A stretch of DNA of 64,000 nucleotides from an uncultured Chlorobiaceae bacterium. Lineage in GTDB: Bacteria > Bacteroidota > Chlorobiia > Chlorobiales > Chlorobiaceae. Shown here one piece after another: positions 1-8,524 of the stretch. Position 1 is the stretch's first letter. The number at the start of each line of letters is the position of its first letter. The notes under the pieces were generated by a model. The model was not told the origin of the DNA. It ran no database searches and saw nothing but the letters and a program-made list of their open reading frames with translations. The translations under genes and the position numbers were made by a program. The DNA is taken from contig CAIPYV010000067.1 in assembly GCA_903869365.1 (NCBI GenBank), positions 1 to 64,000 of the forward strand. The letters run 5' to 3'.

Positions 1-117
1 CGTTGTATAGCCGGGTGCCTGAAGGTGCCTTAGTCGAGGCTTGAGCCCAGTGCGGTGAAAGTCGCACGCTGGGTTCTTAGGGGACGGTGGCGCAGTAATG
101 CGCTGCTGTTACCCGAC
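1..117 (+). mobile_element. 3' end of a group II intron (domains V and VI)
   Basis: Bases 43-76 fold as a domain V hairpin: GAGCCCAGTGCG, a GAAA tetraloop and CGCACGCTGGGTTC, including the conserved AGC catalytic triad near its base. Bases 80-117 form a domain VI-like stem ending in ACCCGAC, a common bacterial group II intron 3' terminus. The reverse transcriptase/maturase ORF must lie left of the window. Directly after base 117 the reading frame of a nucleotidyltransferase begins, so the intron sits at or very near the start of that gene. The motif match is seen directly; the exact 3' splice point is inferred. Confidence 0.8.
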
Positions 118-485
118 AAATACGGGTTGCAGGATACTACTATCGAAAAAATCAACGCTCTCCTGGCTCGCTACCCAGAGGTAGAGCAGGCCACTACAAG
201 AATGGATCAGATATCGACCTGACACTCTATGGTGAAGCGCTGACATTCAGTATGCTCAATACAATCATCGATGATCTTGATAGCCTTTTTTTCCCTTACA
301 CCATTGACCTCTCCATTTTTGCCAATATCAGTGACGCCGATATCATTGATCACATACAACGCGTTTGCGTTACGTTCTATAAACAAAAGAGCGAGCAAAC
401 TACTGAACGCCTTGGCTTCATGGCCGGTGAAATTACAGTCCCTGAAGATTTCGACCAAATGGATAGTGTAGATATTTGTCACTAA
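118..485 (+). pseudogene. decayed MNT-type nucleotidyltransferase joined to an antitoxin-like C-terminus
   Basis: After the intron the sequence reads KYGLQDTTIEKINALLARYP, the N-terminus of a small MNT-domain nucleotidyltransferase (the antitoxin of HEPN/MNT pairs). At about base 193 the frame breaks. It resumes as YKNGSDIDLTLYGEAL, so the LYGSRAKG catalytic segment is missing and only the DxD part remains. The distal part (ORF 252-485) continues the MNT fold to about DHIQRV and then runs into GFMAGEITVPEDFDQM. That piece resembles the C-terminus of Phd/YefM-type antitoxins, not an MNT protein. The gene is therefore interrupted by the intron, deleted in its active site and fused at its 3' end. 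It is very unlikely to be functional. Confidence 0.7.
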
Positions 486-598
486 TTTTTTTACACCCAG
501 TGCATCGGCCATTATCCAGTCTTGTGTGGTGATAGAGAAATTTGTTTATCTGTTACTATTCGCTACATTTGTAGTAATGTTATTTATGGAGAAAAATT

Positions 599-826
599 AT
601 GGGAATGCCAGTACGAATAGATGAGACCTTGTATGGACAAGCAAGAGCTCAGGCCAAGGCCGAGCATCGTACCATTGCTGGACAGATTGAGTTTTGGGCA
701 CTGATAGGACGGGCAGCTCTGGACAATCCTGATTTGCCTATTGATTTTGTTCGGGATCTTCTGATTGCTCAGGCAGAAGGAAAGTCGCACTCAACACCAT
801 TTGTCCCGGAAGGGCATCGTTCTTGA
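599..826 (+). CDS. ParD-like type II antitoxin
   Basis: This 75-residue protein begins MGMPVRIDETLYGQAR and continues with a helix-rich region containing HRTIAGQIEFWALIGRAAL. The pattern matches the ParD_like antitoxins: a short ribbon-helix-helix DNA-binding segment that also binds and neutralises the partner toxin. A GGAG ribosome binding site lies about 7 bases upstream of the ATG. Its TGA stop overlaps the ATG of the RelE/ParE-like toxin gene, the usual layout of a translationally coupled toxin-antitoxin operon. By family precedent the antitoxin, alone or with its toxin, would repress the promoter in the AT-rich stretch at 490-590. Confidence 0.8.
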   Translation: MGMPVRIDETLYGQARAQAKAEHRTIAGQIEFWALIGRAALDNPDLPIDFVRDLLIAQAEGKSHSTPFVPEGHRS

Positions 827-1104
827 TGAATAAAGAGGTCCAAGTTCATCAAAGCACTCTTTTCAGGCGTGCTTACAAGCGGCTGCACCCAAATCAGAAG
901 GCTGATGTTGATGATGCCATTACTGAAATTATCAAAGACCCCACGGTGGGAGAGCTAAAAAAGGGCGATCTGGCAGGTATTTATGTCTATAAATTCAAGT
1001 GTACCGGACAGCTTACCCTGCTTGCCTACAAGTATGATGAGGTAAGCCGTCAGTTGCTTCTTTTGGGCTCTCACGAAAATTTTTACAGAACACTCAAGCG
1101 TTAA
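826..1104 (+). CDS. RelE/ParE-superfamily toxin
   Basis: The 92-residue product contains FRRAYKRLHPNQKADVDDAI, DPTVGELKKGDLAGIYVYKF and LLLLGSHENFYRTLKR. These are the helix-helix-beta-sheet features of RelE/ParE-superfamily toxins, which cleave mRNA at the ribosome or poison gyrase. The ORF track starts at TTG 823, but the ATG at 826 overlaps the antitoxin stop (TGATG) and is the better start. The closing HENFYRDLKR-like motif is typical of the subgroup paired with ParD-like antitoxins. Whether it acts on mRNA or gyrase cannot be decided from sequence. The pair looks intact. Confidence 0.85.
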   Translation: MNKEVQVHQSTLFRRAYKRLHPNQKADVDDAITEIIKDPTVGELKKGDLAGIYVYKFKCTGQLTLLAYKYDEVSRQLLLLGSHENFYRTLKR

Positions 1105-1462
1105 ACCTGCCATACAGCGAAAAGACCCTGTCGAGTGAGTCACCTTTTATTGCAATCCGCCAGAGCCCAATGCCGCTTTGCGACGGGCATTCGACAGTTA
1201 TACCGGATTGTTTGGTAAGGATCAATGACCCTTGTTGATCGAGGCAATTCCCCTTATCCGCAAAATAGCGTGGCCTTTCTTTTCAGGAAAGAAGATATCT
1301 GATATTTTTTCCTGGCGAAGAAAGAAACCAAAAGTTTGAGCACCATGGAATTGAGAACGGAAAAAAAGCAATCGAAATAAACGGAGAAAAAACTTTAACT
1401 TCAGCCTCAAATCCAGCCCGCATACAGCGGCACTTTTTCCACCAGAAATCAATAGTGCACTT
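1105..1462. other. 358-base intergenic stretch before the Wadjet operon
   Basis: No gene is supported here. The stretch is purine-rich on the plus strand from about 1290 to 1400 (runs such as GAAGAAAGAAACC and GAGAAAAAACTTTAAC). The minus-strand ORFs across it are low-complexity, rich in Phe, Leu and Arg, and resemble no known family. It may contain a decayed dispersed repeat and must hold the Wadjet promoter, but no convincing -35/-10 pair or ribosome binding site could be picked out. Confidence 0.4.
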
Positions 1463-2908
1463 TTGGCTCTCGACTACACTACCCTGAACCTGCTCCGTCA
1501 GAACCACCCTGCCTGGCGATTGTTGTGCGCCCAACATGCACCGTTAGTGGCTGGTTTTCTGCATCGGGTGTTTATTGTTCCCAATGTGCGGATACTCTCG
1601 CAGGCTGATCTGGTTGAGGCGCTGGAAGATGAACTGTTTGCCCTACGCCAGCAACAGGGTGCTGACCAGTTTCCCGGTACGGCACAAAGCTACCTGAATG
1701 ACTGGGCTGATAATGAGAAGGGATGGCTGCGCAAATTCTATCCCGATGGGACGGATGAACCTCACTTTGACCTGACAGCAGCTACTGAAAAAGCGCTGGC
1801 CTGGCTGGAAAGCTTGACTGAACGTGCTTTTGTTGGAACAGAGTCGCGACTTCTTACCCTGTTTGAACTGTTGCGTCAGATGAGTATGGGAAGCCAGGCT
1901 GATCCTGAAGTGCGGATTGCGGAGTTGCAAAAGCGCCGTGACGATATTGATGCCGAAATTGCCCGTATCCTTGCCGGAGAGATATCGCTGCTCGATGACA
2001 CCGCTCTGAAGGATCGTTTCCAGCAGTTTCTGCAACTGGCCCGTGAACTGTTGACCGATTTTCGTGAGGTGGAGCATAACTTCCGCAAGCTCGATCGCCG
2101 GGTGCGAGAGCGCATTGCCCTCTGGGAGGGAGCCAAGGGAGCGCTGCTTGAAGAGATCATGGGCGAACGAGATGCCATTGCCGATTCAGATCAGGGGAAA
2201 AGTTTCCGGGCCTTCTGGGATTTTCTCATGTCGCAGTCACGCCAGGAGGAGTTGAGCCTGCTTCTGGAAGAGGTGCTGGCTTTGCCACCGATTGTTTCAA
2301 TGCGCCCCGATACCCGTCTGCGGCGCGTGCACTACGACTGGCTTGAGGCTGGAGAACATACCCAGCGCACGGTGGCCCGACTTTCAGAACAGTTGCGCAG
2401 GTTTCTCGATGACAAGGCGTGGCTTGAGAATCGACGCATCATGGATATTCTGCACGAGGTTGAAACCCATGCCCTCGATTTGCGCGACGATCTCCCTTCA
2501 GGCGGCTTCATGCCTCTCGACAGCTCCACTGCGGTCATTGAGCTGCCTCTTGAAAGAGCGCTCTATCGGCCCCCGTTCAAGCCATTGATTGCCGGCATCG
2601 CTCTGGATGAAGGTGATGCGGAGATCGATACCGCAGTGCTTTATGCCCAGGTAGTGGTTGACCGGGCCGAACTGTTGCGTAATATCCGCCAGGAGCTGCA
2701 GATGCGCAGCCAGATCACCATCGGGGAGGTTATTGTGCATCATCCGCTGCGTAACGGCCTTGCCGAGCTGGTTGCCTATCTGCAGCTTGCGGGGGATTGG
2801 CCCAAGACGGCGGTAGATGAAGGAGAGCAGGAAGAGGTGAGATGGGAAAGCGCAACGGGTATATCCCGGCTGGCAACCTTGCCGCGTATTATTTTATTAC
2901 GAAACTGA
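1463..2908 (+). CDS. jetA: Wadjet subunit JetA (DUF3375, MukF/MksF-like kleisin)
   Basis: This 481-residue protein is the kleisin of a Wadjet anti-plasmid complex. Its N-terminus (LDYTTLNLLRQNHPAWRLLCAQHAPLVAGFLHRVF) is the characteristic opening of DUF3375/JetA. The middle is helical and acidic, with heptad-like stretches around residues 150-290. Length is normal for the family. The known role is to bridge the JetC ATPase heads and recruit JetB for loop extrusion on circular DNA. The start is a TTG with no visible ribosome binding site, directly after a low-complexity stretch. The true 5' end may therefore have been altered, and jetA is the weakest point in judging whether the operon is expressed. 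Its stop overlaps the jetB ATG. Confidence 0.88.
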   Translation: MALDYTTLNLLRQNHPAWRLLCAQHAPLVAGFLHRVFIVPNVRILSQADLVEALEDELFALRQQQGADQFPGTAQSYLNDWADNEKGWLRKFYPDGTDEPHFDLTAATEKALAWLESLTERAFVGTESRLLTLFELLRQMSMGSQADPEVRIAELQKRRDDIDAEIARILAGEISLLDDTALKDRFQQFLQLARELLTDFREVEHNFRKLDRRVRERIALWEGAKGALLEEIMGERDAIADSDQGKSFRAFWDFLMSQSRQEELSLLLEEVLALPPIVSMRPDTRLRRVHYDWLEAGEHTQRTVARLSEQLRRFLDDKAWLENRRIMDILHEVETHALDLRDDLPSGGFMPLDSSTAVIELPLERALYRPPFKPLIAGIALDEGDAEIDTAVLYAQVVVDRAELLRNIRQELQMRSQITIGEVIVHHPLRNGLAELVAYLQLAGDWPKTAVDEGEQEEVRWESATGISRLATLPRIILLRN

Positions 2909-3543
2909 TGATGAACCATACAGAGATAGAAACTTCCCGTCCGGCTTATCCAGTCCAGGAGCTCTCTTCCATTGTGATTCCCCTTTTGAAGGGGGTGATC
3001 TACCAGGAGGAGAACCCGGCGTTATGGAGCGCTTTGCTCAATTTGCTGGCAAGCGTTCGGGATTACGTGGCGGTGCTTGGTCTGGAATTGATTATTGATG
3101 AGGCCGAAGGGTACGCTTTTTTGCGATCTCACTCTGAAAACGGTGCAGAGGGTGCGAACACCACTCCCCGACTGATAGTAAGGAGGCAGCTCAGTTACCC
3201 GGTCAGCCTGCTGTTGGCACTGCTGCGCAAAAAACTTGCCGAATTTGACGCCGGTGCCGGAGATACGCGCCTGATTCTTTCGCGGGATGAGGTGGTTGAA
3301 CTGATCCGGATTTTTCTCCCCGCCGCCAGCAATGAGGTCAAGTTGATCGATCAGGTCGATGCCACTCTGAATAAAATTGCCGATCTTGGCTTTATCCGCC
3401 GTTTGAGGGGAGAACGGCAGATGATTGAGGTTCGCCGGATTATCAAGGCGTTTATCGACGCCCAGTGGCTGGCCGATTTTGATCAACGCCTCAACGAATA
3501 CCTGCAGCGACCTGCGAAACTGATGGAGGGAAATGATGAGTGA
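2908..3543 (+). CDS. jetB: Wadjet subunit JetB (DUF4194, MukE/MksE-like)
   Basis: This 211-residue protein resembles DUF4194, the winged-helix KITE subunit of Wadjet/Mks condensin-like complexes. It binds the kleisin JetA. Characteristic segments are [65 protein letters not shown] and a C-terminal wHTH with [27 protein letters not shown]. The ORF track starts 66 bases earlier inside jetA. The ATG at 2908 forms an ATGA overlap with the jetA stop, gives the usual family length and is preferred. The 3' end overlaps jetC. Confidence 0.88.
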   Translation: MMNHTEIETSRPAYPVQELSSIVIPLLKGVIYQEENPALWSALLNLLASVRDYVAVLGLELIIDEAEGYAFLRSHSENGAEGANTTPRLIVRRQLSYPVSLLLALLRKKLAEFDAGAGDTRLILSRDEVVELIRIFLPAASNEVKLIDQVDATLNKIADLGFIRRLRGERQMIEVRRIIKAFIDAQWLADFDQRLNEYLQRPAKLMEGNDE

Positions 3544-6500
3544 AGCACTTGAACTTGGATTTGTTGCTGATGACAGCTTGGCTGGTTTTCGACTGCAGCG
3601 TCTTGAGGTGTTCAACTGGGGCACCTTTGATGGACGGGTCTGGACGTTGCGACTGGGTGGCAAAAATGGACTCCTCACAGGGGATATCGGTTCCGGAAAA
3701 TCAACGCTGGTTGATGCCGTAACCACCTTGCTGGTACCAAGCCAGCGCATTGCCTACAACAAGGCGGCAGGTGCCGATAACCGTGAACGCACTCTGCGCT
3801 CTTACGTGCTGGGCTATTTCAAATCGGAGCGACAGGAAACCCTTGGAGGGGGTGCCAAACCGGTCGCCCTGCGCGATCTCAACGGTTATTCGGTGATTCT
3901 TGGGGTCTTTCATAACGAAGGCTACGACAAGACCGTAACCCTGGCACAACTCTTCTGGATGAAGGATGCCACACAGCCAGCCCGTCTCTATGCCGTCTGT
4001 GAGCGCGATCTCTCCATCGCCACCGATTTTTCAGCCTTTGGTACCGAAATAGCAACACTGCGCCGGCGTCTGCGCGGGTCGGGAATCGATTTGTTTGAAA
4101 CCTTTCCACCTTACGGCGCCTGGTTCCGTCGGCGCTTCGGCATTGACAATGAGCAGGCGCTGGATTTGTTCCATCAAACCGTCTCGCTCAAGTCGGTGGG
4201 AAACCTGACCGATTTCGTACGAAGCCACATGCTCGAGCCCTTCAATGTTGAGCCACGCATTGACGCCCTGATCCAGCATTTCGAAGATCTCAACCGCGCA
4301 CACGAAGCTGTCCTCAAAGCCAAGCGGCAAATAGAGATGCTTGGGCCTCTGGTGGCTGATTGCGACAATCACCAAACTCTGGCGCGAACAGCGGAAGCGT
4401 TGCGGGCCTCGCGCGATACTCTGCGCCCCTGGTTCGCTTCCCTCAAGCTTGCATTGCTGGAAAAACGCCATACCTCGCTTGATGAAGAGTTGAGCCGCCA
4501 CCATATCGTCATAGAACAACTTGAAGGTGACCGCCGCACCCAGCATGGGCGTGATCGTGAATTGCGTCGAACCATCGCCGAAAACGGTGGCGACCGGATT
4601 GAGAGTATCGCCGCCGAGATTCGCCAGAAACAGGATGATCTTGAACGGCGGAATCAGAAAGCAACCCGATATGGGGAACTTGCACGCCAGCTTGGGGAGC
4701 TTCCTGCAACGAATGCTGAGGAGTTTCATCTTCAGCGTACCGGGCACGCAGCCATACACGAGGCCACGGCTGAAACTGAAGCCCGGGTTCAAAACGATCT
4801 CAATGAGACGGGTGTGCTCTTTACCCAGGGGCGCCATGAGCACGAGCAACTGACAGCGGAGATCAAGGGGTTGAAAGCCCGCATGAGCAATATCGACGAA
4901 AAACAGGTAGCCATGCGCCGCTCGCTCTGTAAGGCACTGAATATCGCGGAAGATGAGATGCCGTTTGCCGGTGAATTGCTGCAGGTTCGTGAGGAGGATC
5001 AGGTCTGGGAAGGCGCCATTGAACGAGTGCTCCGCAACTTCGGCCTCTCGCTGCTGGTTCCCGACAATCACTATCCGAAGGTAGCGGAGTGGGTGGAGCG
5101 AACCAATCTGAAAGGTCGCTTAGTCTATTTCAGGGTACGCCAGCACTCTCGCAGCGAACAGTTACCAGAGCAACCGGCTTCGCTGGCCCGCAAGCTCGCC
5201 ATTAAAGCCGATTCCCCTTATTTTGAGTGGATGGAACGGGAAGTCGCCTGGCGTTTCGATCTGGTTTGCTGCATGAGCCAGGAGGAGTTCCGGAGGGAAA
5301 AAAAAGCCATAACCCTGGGCGGGCAGATCAAGTCACCAGGTGAACGGCACGAAAAGGATGACCGCCACCGGCTTGACGACCGCAGCCGCTATGTGCTCGG
5401 ATGGAGCAATGCGGCCAAAATCGCTGCCCTGGAAGAGAAGGCTGAACTGCAGAAAAAAGTGCTTGCCGAACTGGCAGCCAGGATAATCGGGTTGCAGCAA
5501 GAGCAACGGGCACTCAAAGAGCGCCTGACGATACTCTCCAAACTTGATGAGTATCCCGATTTCCGTGATCTCGACTGGCAGCCGGTAGCATTTGCCATCG
5601 CCCGGCTGGAAGCAGAAAAACGTGACCTTGAAGCGACCTCCAATATTCTGCAAACCCTTGTCACACAGCTTGCCGAGTTGGAAAAGGAACTGCATGAAAC
5701 AGAGCGGCAACTTGACGAGCGAAAGGATAAACGGTCGAAAATTGAACTGAAGATCAGCGTTATCATGGAGTTGCAGCAACAGACGCGCACACTGCTGGCT
5801 GAAGCGGGAGCAGAAGCTGCCGGGCGCTTCGCCATGCTTGAATCCATGCGCGGTCAGGCTCTCGGCGAGCAGACGCTGACGGTTGAGTCATGTGACAATC
5901 GCGAACGGGAGATGCGTGACTGGCTGCAGACAAAGATCGATGGCGAGGACAGGAAGCTCTCCCGACTTGGCGAAAAGATCATCAGGGCAATGACCGAATA
6001 CAAGGAGGAGTGGAAACTTGAAACTCGGGAGGTTGATGTCAACATTGCCGCAGGGTTTGAATATCGTTCGATGTTTGAACAACTCCGTGCCGATGATCTC
6101 CCTCGCTTTGAGGGACGGTTCAAGGATCTGCTCAACGAAAACACCATCCGTGAGGTTGCCAATTTTCAGTCACAATTAGCCCGCGAACGGGAGACCATCA
6201 AGGAGCGCATTACCCGGCTCAATGAATCGCTCATTCAAATCGACTTCAATCCCGGTCGCTACATCACCCTCGAAGCGCAAATGAACCTCGATGCCGATAT
6301 CCGTGAATTTCAGGCAGAGCTTCGCGCCTGCACCGAAGGGAGTTTGACCGGCTCGGATGATGCACAGTATTCCGAAGCAAAATTTCTGCAGGTGCGGCGG
6401 ATCATCGATCGTTTCCGTGGCCGTGATGAGCATGCTGACCTTGATCGACGCTGGAGTGCCAAAGTCACCGATGTACGCAACTGGTTCGTCTTTGCTGCCA

Positions 6501-6901
6501 GCGAACGGTGGCGCGAAGACAACAGCGAACATGAACACTATGCCGATTCGGGGGGCAAATCCGGAGGACAGAAGGAGAAGCTCGCCTACACCGTACTTGC
6601 CGCCAGCCTTGCCTATCAATTCGGTCTGGAGTGGGGCGCAGTGCGCTCGCGCTCGTTCCGCTTTGTGGTTATCGACGAGGCCTTTGGACGCGGTTCCGAT
6701 GAATCAGCCCAGTACGGCCTGCAACTCTTCGCCCAGCTCAACCTGCAGCTGCTGATCGTTACACCGTTGCAGAAAATCCACATCATAGAGCCGTTTGTCT
6801 CCAGTGTCGGGTTTGTGCACAATCAGGAGGGCCGCTGCTCGGTGCTGCGTAATCTCAGCATCGAAGAGTATCGCGCCGAAAAAGAGAAAATACCCGAATG
6901 A
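3533..6901 (+). CDS. jetC: Wadjet subunit JetC (SMC/MukB-like ATPase)
   Basis: JetC (1,122 residues) is the SMC-like motor of the Wadjet system. A Walker A motif, GDIGSGKST, lies at about residues 50-58. The ABC signature region, [20 protein letters not shown], starts near residue 1006, and Walker [16 protein letters not shown], near 1045. Between them run long Glu/Arg/Leu-rich coiled-coil arms with a central globular part near residues 440-640, as expected for a hinge-bearing SMC relative. In characterised systems JetC dimers extrude DNA and hand small circular plasmids to JetD for cleavage. All ATPase motifs are intact. A GGAGGG ribosome binding site precedes the start; ATG 3533 or 3536 could be used. 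Confidence 0.93.
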   Translation: MMSEALELGFVADDSLAGFRLQRLEVFNWGTFDGRVWTLRLGGKNGLLTGDIGSGKSTLVDAVTTLLVPSQRIAYNKAAGADNRERTLRSYVLGYFKSERQETLGGGAKPVALRDLNGYSVILGVFHNEGYDKTVTLAQLFWMKDATQPARLYAVCERDLSIATDFSAFGTEIATLRRRLRGSGIDLFETFPPYGAWFRRRFGIDNEQALDLFHQTVSLKSVGNLTDFVRSHMLEPFNVEPRIDALIQHFEDLNRAHEAVLKAKRQIEMLGPLVADCDNHQTLARTAEALRASRDTLRPWFASLKLALLEKRHTSLDEELSRHHIVIEQLEGDRRTQHGRDRELRRTIAENGGDRIESIAAEIRQKQDDLERRNQKATRYGELARQLGELPATNAEEFHLQRTGHAAIHEATAETEARVQNDLNETGVLFTQGRHEHEQLTAEIKGLKARMSNIDEKQVAMRRSLCKALNIAEDEMPFAGELLQVREEDQVWEGAIERVLRNFGLSLLVPDNHYPKVAEWVERTNLKGRLVYFRVRQHSRSEQLPEQPASLARKLAIKADSPYFEWMEREVAWRFDLVCCMSQEEFRREKKAITLGGQIKSPGERHEKDDRHRLDDRSRYVLGWSNAAKIAALEEKAELQKKVLAELAARIIGLQQEQRALKERLTILSKLDEYPDFRDLDWQPVAFAIARLEAEKRDLEATSNILQTLVTQLAELEKELHETERQLDERKDKRSKIELKISVIMELQQQTRTLLAEAGAEAAGRFAMLESMRGQALGEQTLTVESCDNREREMRDWLQTKIDGEDRKLSRLGEKIIRAMTEYKEEWKLETREVDVNIAAGFEYRSMFEQLRADDLPRFEGRFKDLLNENTIREVANFQSQLARERETIKERITRLNESLIQIDFNPGRYITLEAQMNLDADIREFQAELRACTEGSLTGSDDAQYSEAKFLQVRRIIDRFRGRDEHADLDRRWSAKVTDVRNWFVFAASERWREDNSEHEHYADSGGKSGGQKEKLAYTVLAASLAYQFGLEWGAVRSRSFRFVVIDEAFGRGSDESAQYGLQLFAQLNLQLLIVTPLQKIHIIEPFVSSVGFVHNQEGRCSVLRNLSIEEYRAEKEKIPE

Positions 6902-8073
6902 GCTGGACAAGCCCCGCTGATCTGAAGACCCAGGTGCAAAAACTCTGGGATCGGGGCCTCCTGCTCTCCGCCTTGATTAGCGGTGAAGAGGTGTTTCCCC
7001 GCCGCTTGACACTGAAAGGGCCCGATTCGAGGGAGTTGAGCGACTCTTTTACCGAAGTACGTGACTGGATTGCCCGACTATCTGGCGCAACCAAACCGTA
7101 TCGGATCGTATGGCGCAGCATCAATCATCGCATTCTTGGAGCCAATGAGATTCCGGCGGAAATCTGGATTGATTCCCTCGATGATGCTCTTGGGTTGATT
7201 GGCAAACGACGAGCAGCCGAACAGTTTGCCGCCCTCGTCGCACTCACCCGTGAGCAGCAGCCTGCACTGCTCCCCTGGCTGGCAAAACGACCATTGCGCG
7301 CCCTCGAACTGGCCGAAGAGTGGCCCCGCCTGCTGGAAATCGTCTCTTGGCTGCAGAAACATCCCCGACCGGGCATCTATCTGCGTCAAATCGACCTGCC
7401 CGGGGTACACAGCAAGTTTATTGAAGGACAACGAGGTGTGCTGGGTGAGCTGTTTGATCTCGTCCTTCCACCGGAAGAGATCGATACAACAGCCACAGGA
7501 GCCGGAGGGTTCTGCCGCCGTTATGGCTTTCGTGATAAACCCCTGCGGGTGCGCTTCCGAATCCTCGATCGTAAACTGGCGCTGTTACCGACAGAGACCG
7601 ACCAGGATATTACATTGACCCAGGCAACCTTTGCCCGAATGGAGATCGCAGTTACAACGCTCTTCATTACCGAAAACGAAATCAACTTTCTTGCCTTCCC
7701 CCAGGTTCCCGATGCAATGGTGATTTTCGGGGCTGGCTATGGTTTTGAGAACTTTGGCGCAGTAGAGTGGCTGCGTGACCGGAAGATCCATTACTGGGGA
7801 GACATCGATACCCATGGTTTCGCTATCCTCAACCAACTGCGCGGATTCTTTCCCCATACCGCTTCCCTTCTGATGGACCGCCAGACGCTGATGGAACATC
7901 AAGCGCTTTGGGGTGTTGAACCATCTCCCGAAACCGGTGCACTTACGCGCCTGACCGCTGAAGAGAGTGCTCTCTGTGATCAGTTGCGTCAGAATGAGTT
8001 AGGTCATCAAATCCGGCTGGAGCAGGAAAAGATTGGGTTTGAGTGGCTGGTTGAGGCTTTGGGAAAGATTTGA
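6898..8073 (+). CDS. jetD: Wadjet nuclease JetD (DUF3322/DUF2220, Toprim-like)
   Basis: This 391-residue protein matches JetD: an N-terminal DUF3322 arm (about residues 1-190) and a C-terminal DUF2220 Toprim-like nuclease domain. The metal-binding residues are visible. The glutamate of [14 protein letters not shown] is near residue 260, and the DxD of [14 protein letters not shown] is near residues 302-304. JetD is known to cut plasmid DNA after loop extrusion by JetABC. The start codon overlaps the jetC stop (ATGA), so all four genes are translationally coupled in the order jetABCD, as in type I Wadjet loci. No truncation or frameshift is seen, so a functional nuclease is likely. Confidence 0.92.
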   Translation: MSWTSPADLKTQVQKLWDRGLLLSALISGEEVFPRRLTLKGPDSRELSDSFTEVRDWIARLSGATKPYRIVWRSINHRILGANEIPAEIWIDSLDDALGLIGKRRAAEQFAALVALTREQQPALLPWLAKRPLRALELAEEWPRLLEIVSWLQKHPRPGIYLRQIDLPGVHSKFIEGQRGVLGELFDLVLPPEEIDTTATGAGGFCRRYGFRDKPLRVRFRILDRKLALLPTETDQDITLTQATFARMEIAVTTLFITENEINFLAFPQVPDAMVIFGAGYGFENFGAVEWLRDRKIHYWGDIDTHGFAILNQLRGFFPHTASLLMDRQTLMEHQALWGVEPSPETGALTRLTAEESALCDQLRQNELGHQIRLEQEKIGFEWLVEALGKI

Positions 8074-8087
8074 GCGGAGTGGTAACT

Positions 8088-8206
8088 CAGAGCTGCATGA
8101 TTTCTTTCGCAAATTGACTGGCCGGAATGATTCTGGTCGCAACCAACGATTGCGCTTCAGAAAAATCACTGTCTCCGGTGATAAAGTAATCAGCACCAAC
8201 TGATGC
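8088..8206 (-). pseudogene. C-terminal fragment of a PIN-domain toxin
   Basis: Read on the minus strand, this stretch encodes AASVGADYFITGDSDFSEAQ followed by SLVATRIIPASQFAKEIMQL and a stop. The GADYxxTGDxDF pattern is the last conserved acidic motif of PIN-domain ribonucleases of toxin-antitoxin systems. Only about 38 residues remain, and the N-terminal two thirds with the other catalytic aspartates are absent. The break near 8206 adjoins the YgiT-type remnant on the opposite strand, which suggests a recombination or deletion junction. Confidence 0.6.
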
Positions 8207-8270
8207 AGCACAACCCGCCGGACTTGCCTAATTTTATCATTTTGTTTAAACTTGTCCGTATCAATAGTAC

Positions 8271-8495
8271 ATGGTTTGCGGAGGTGACATGGTTGAAAAA
8301 GAGGTTGAAAAATTGATTCTCGGGGTCAACAACACGGCTGTTGTTAGAGTAACAGCTGATATTTGAACCCATTGCGGCGAAAGGTTATTCTCAAAAGAGA
8401 CAATTGACTGGTTCGATGATATCCGTTCACGACTCGCACGCGGGGATGTTGCTGGCTTCCTACCAATGGGTAAAACCTATAGAGTTGCCGGATGA
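8271..8495 (+). pseudogene. YgiT-type zinc-finger antitoxin gene with in-frame TGA
   Basis: The frame reads MVCGGDMVEKEVEKLILGVN, NTAVVRVTADI, a TGA at 8364-8366, then THCGERLFSKETIDWFDDIR, SRLARGDVAGFLPMGKTYRVAG and stop. This is the whole layout of a YgiT-type zinc-finger protein, the antitoxin partner of small DUF4258/MqsR-type toxins. The TGA sits exactly where the first cysteine of the second CxxC (CxHCG) is expected. The first CxxC has also lost one cysteine at the start. Both zinc-binding pairs are therefore compromised without any frameshift, pointing to recent inactivation. No partner toxin is visible upstream. Confidence 0.65.
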
Positions 8496-8524
8496 CTCTC
8501 CCTACTCTTTTATGTGCTTACCCT

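Noticed and set aside
207-512. Minus-strand ORF of 101 residues
   Set aside because: It is antisense to the MNT remnant, with no family resemblance and no ribosome binding site.
1222-1452. Minus-strand ORF rich in Phe/Arg/Leu upstream of jetA
   Set aside because: Low complexity with no domain; it probably reflects the purine-rich DNA on the other strand, perhaps a repeat remnant.
4031-5071. 346-residue minus-strand ORF
   Set aside because: Shadow of jetC, whose plus-strand frame has all ATPase motifs.
8364-8366. Selenocysteine reading of the TGA in the YgiT-type gene
   Set aside because: No SECIS-like stem-loop was recognised after it, the first zinc-binding pair is also damaged, and neighbouring genes are decayed, so a nonsense mutation is the simpler reading.
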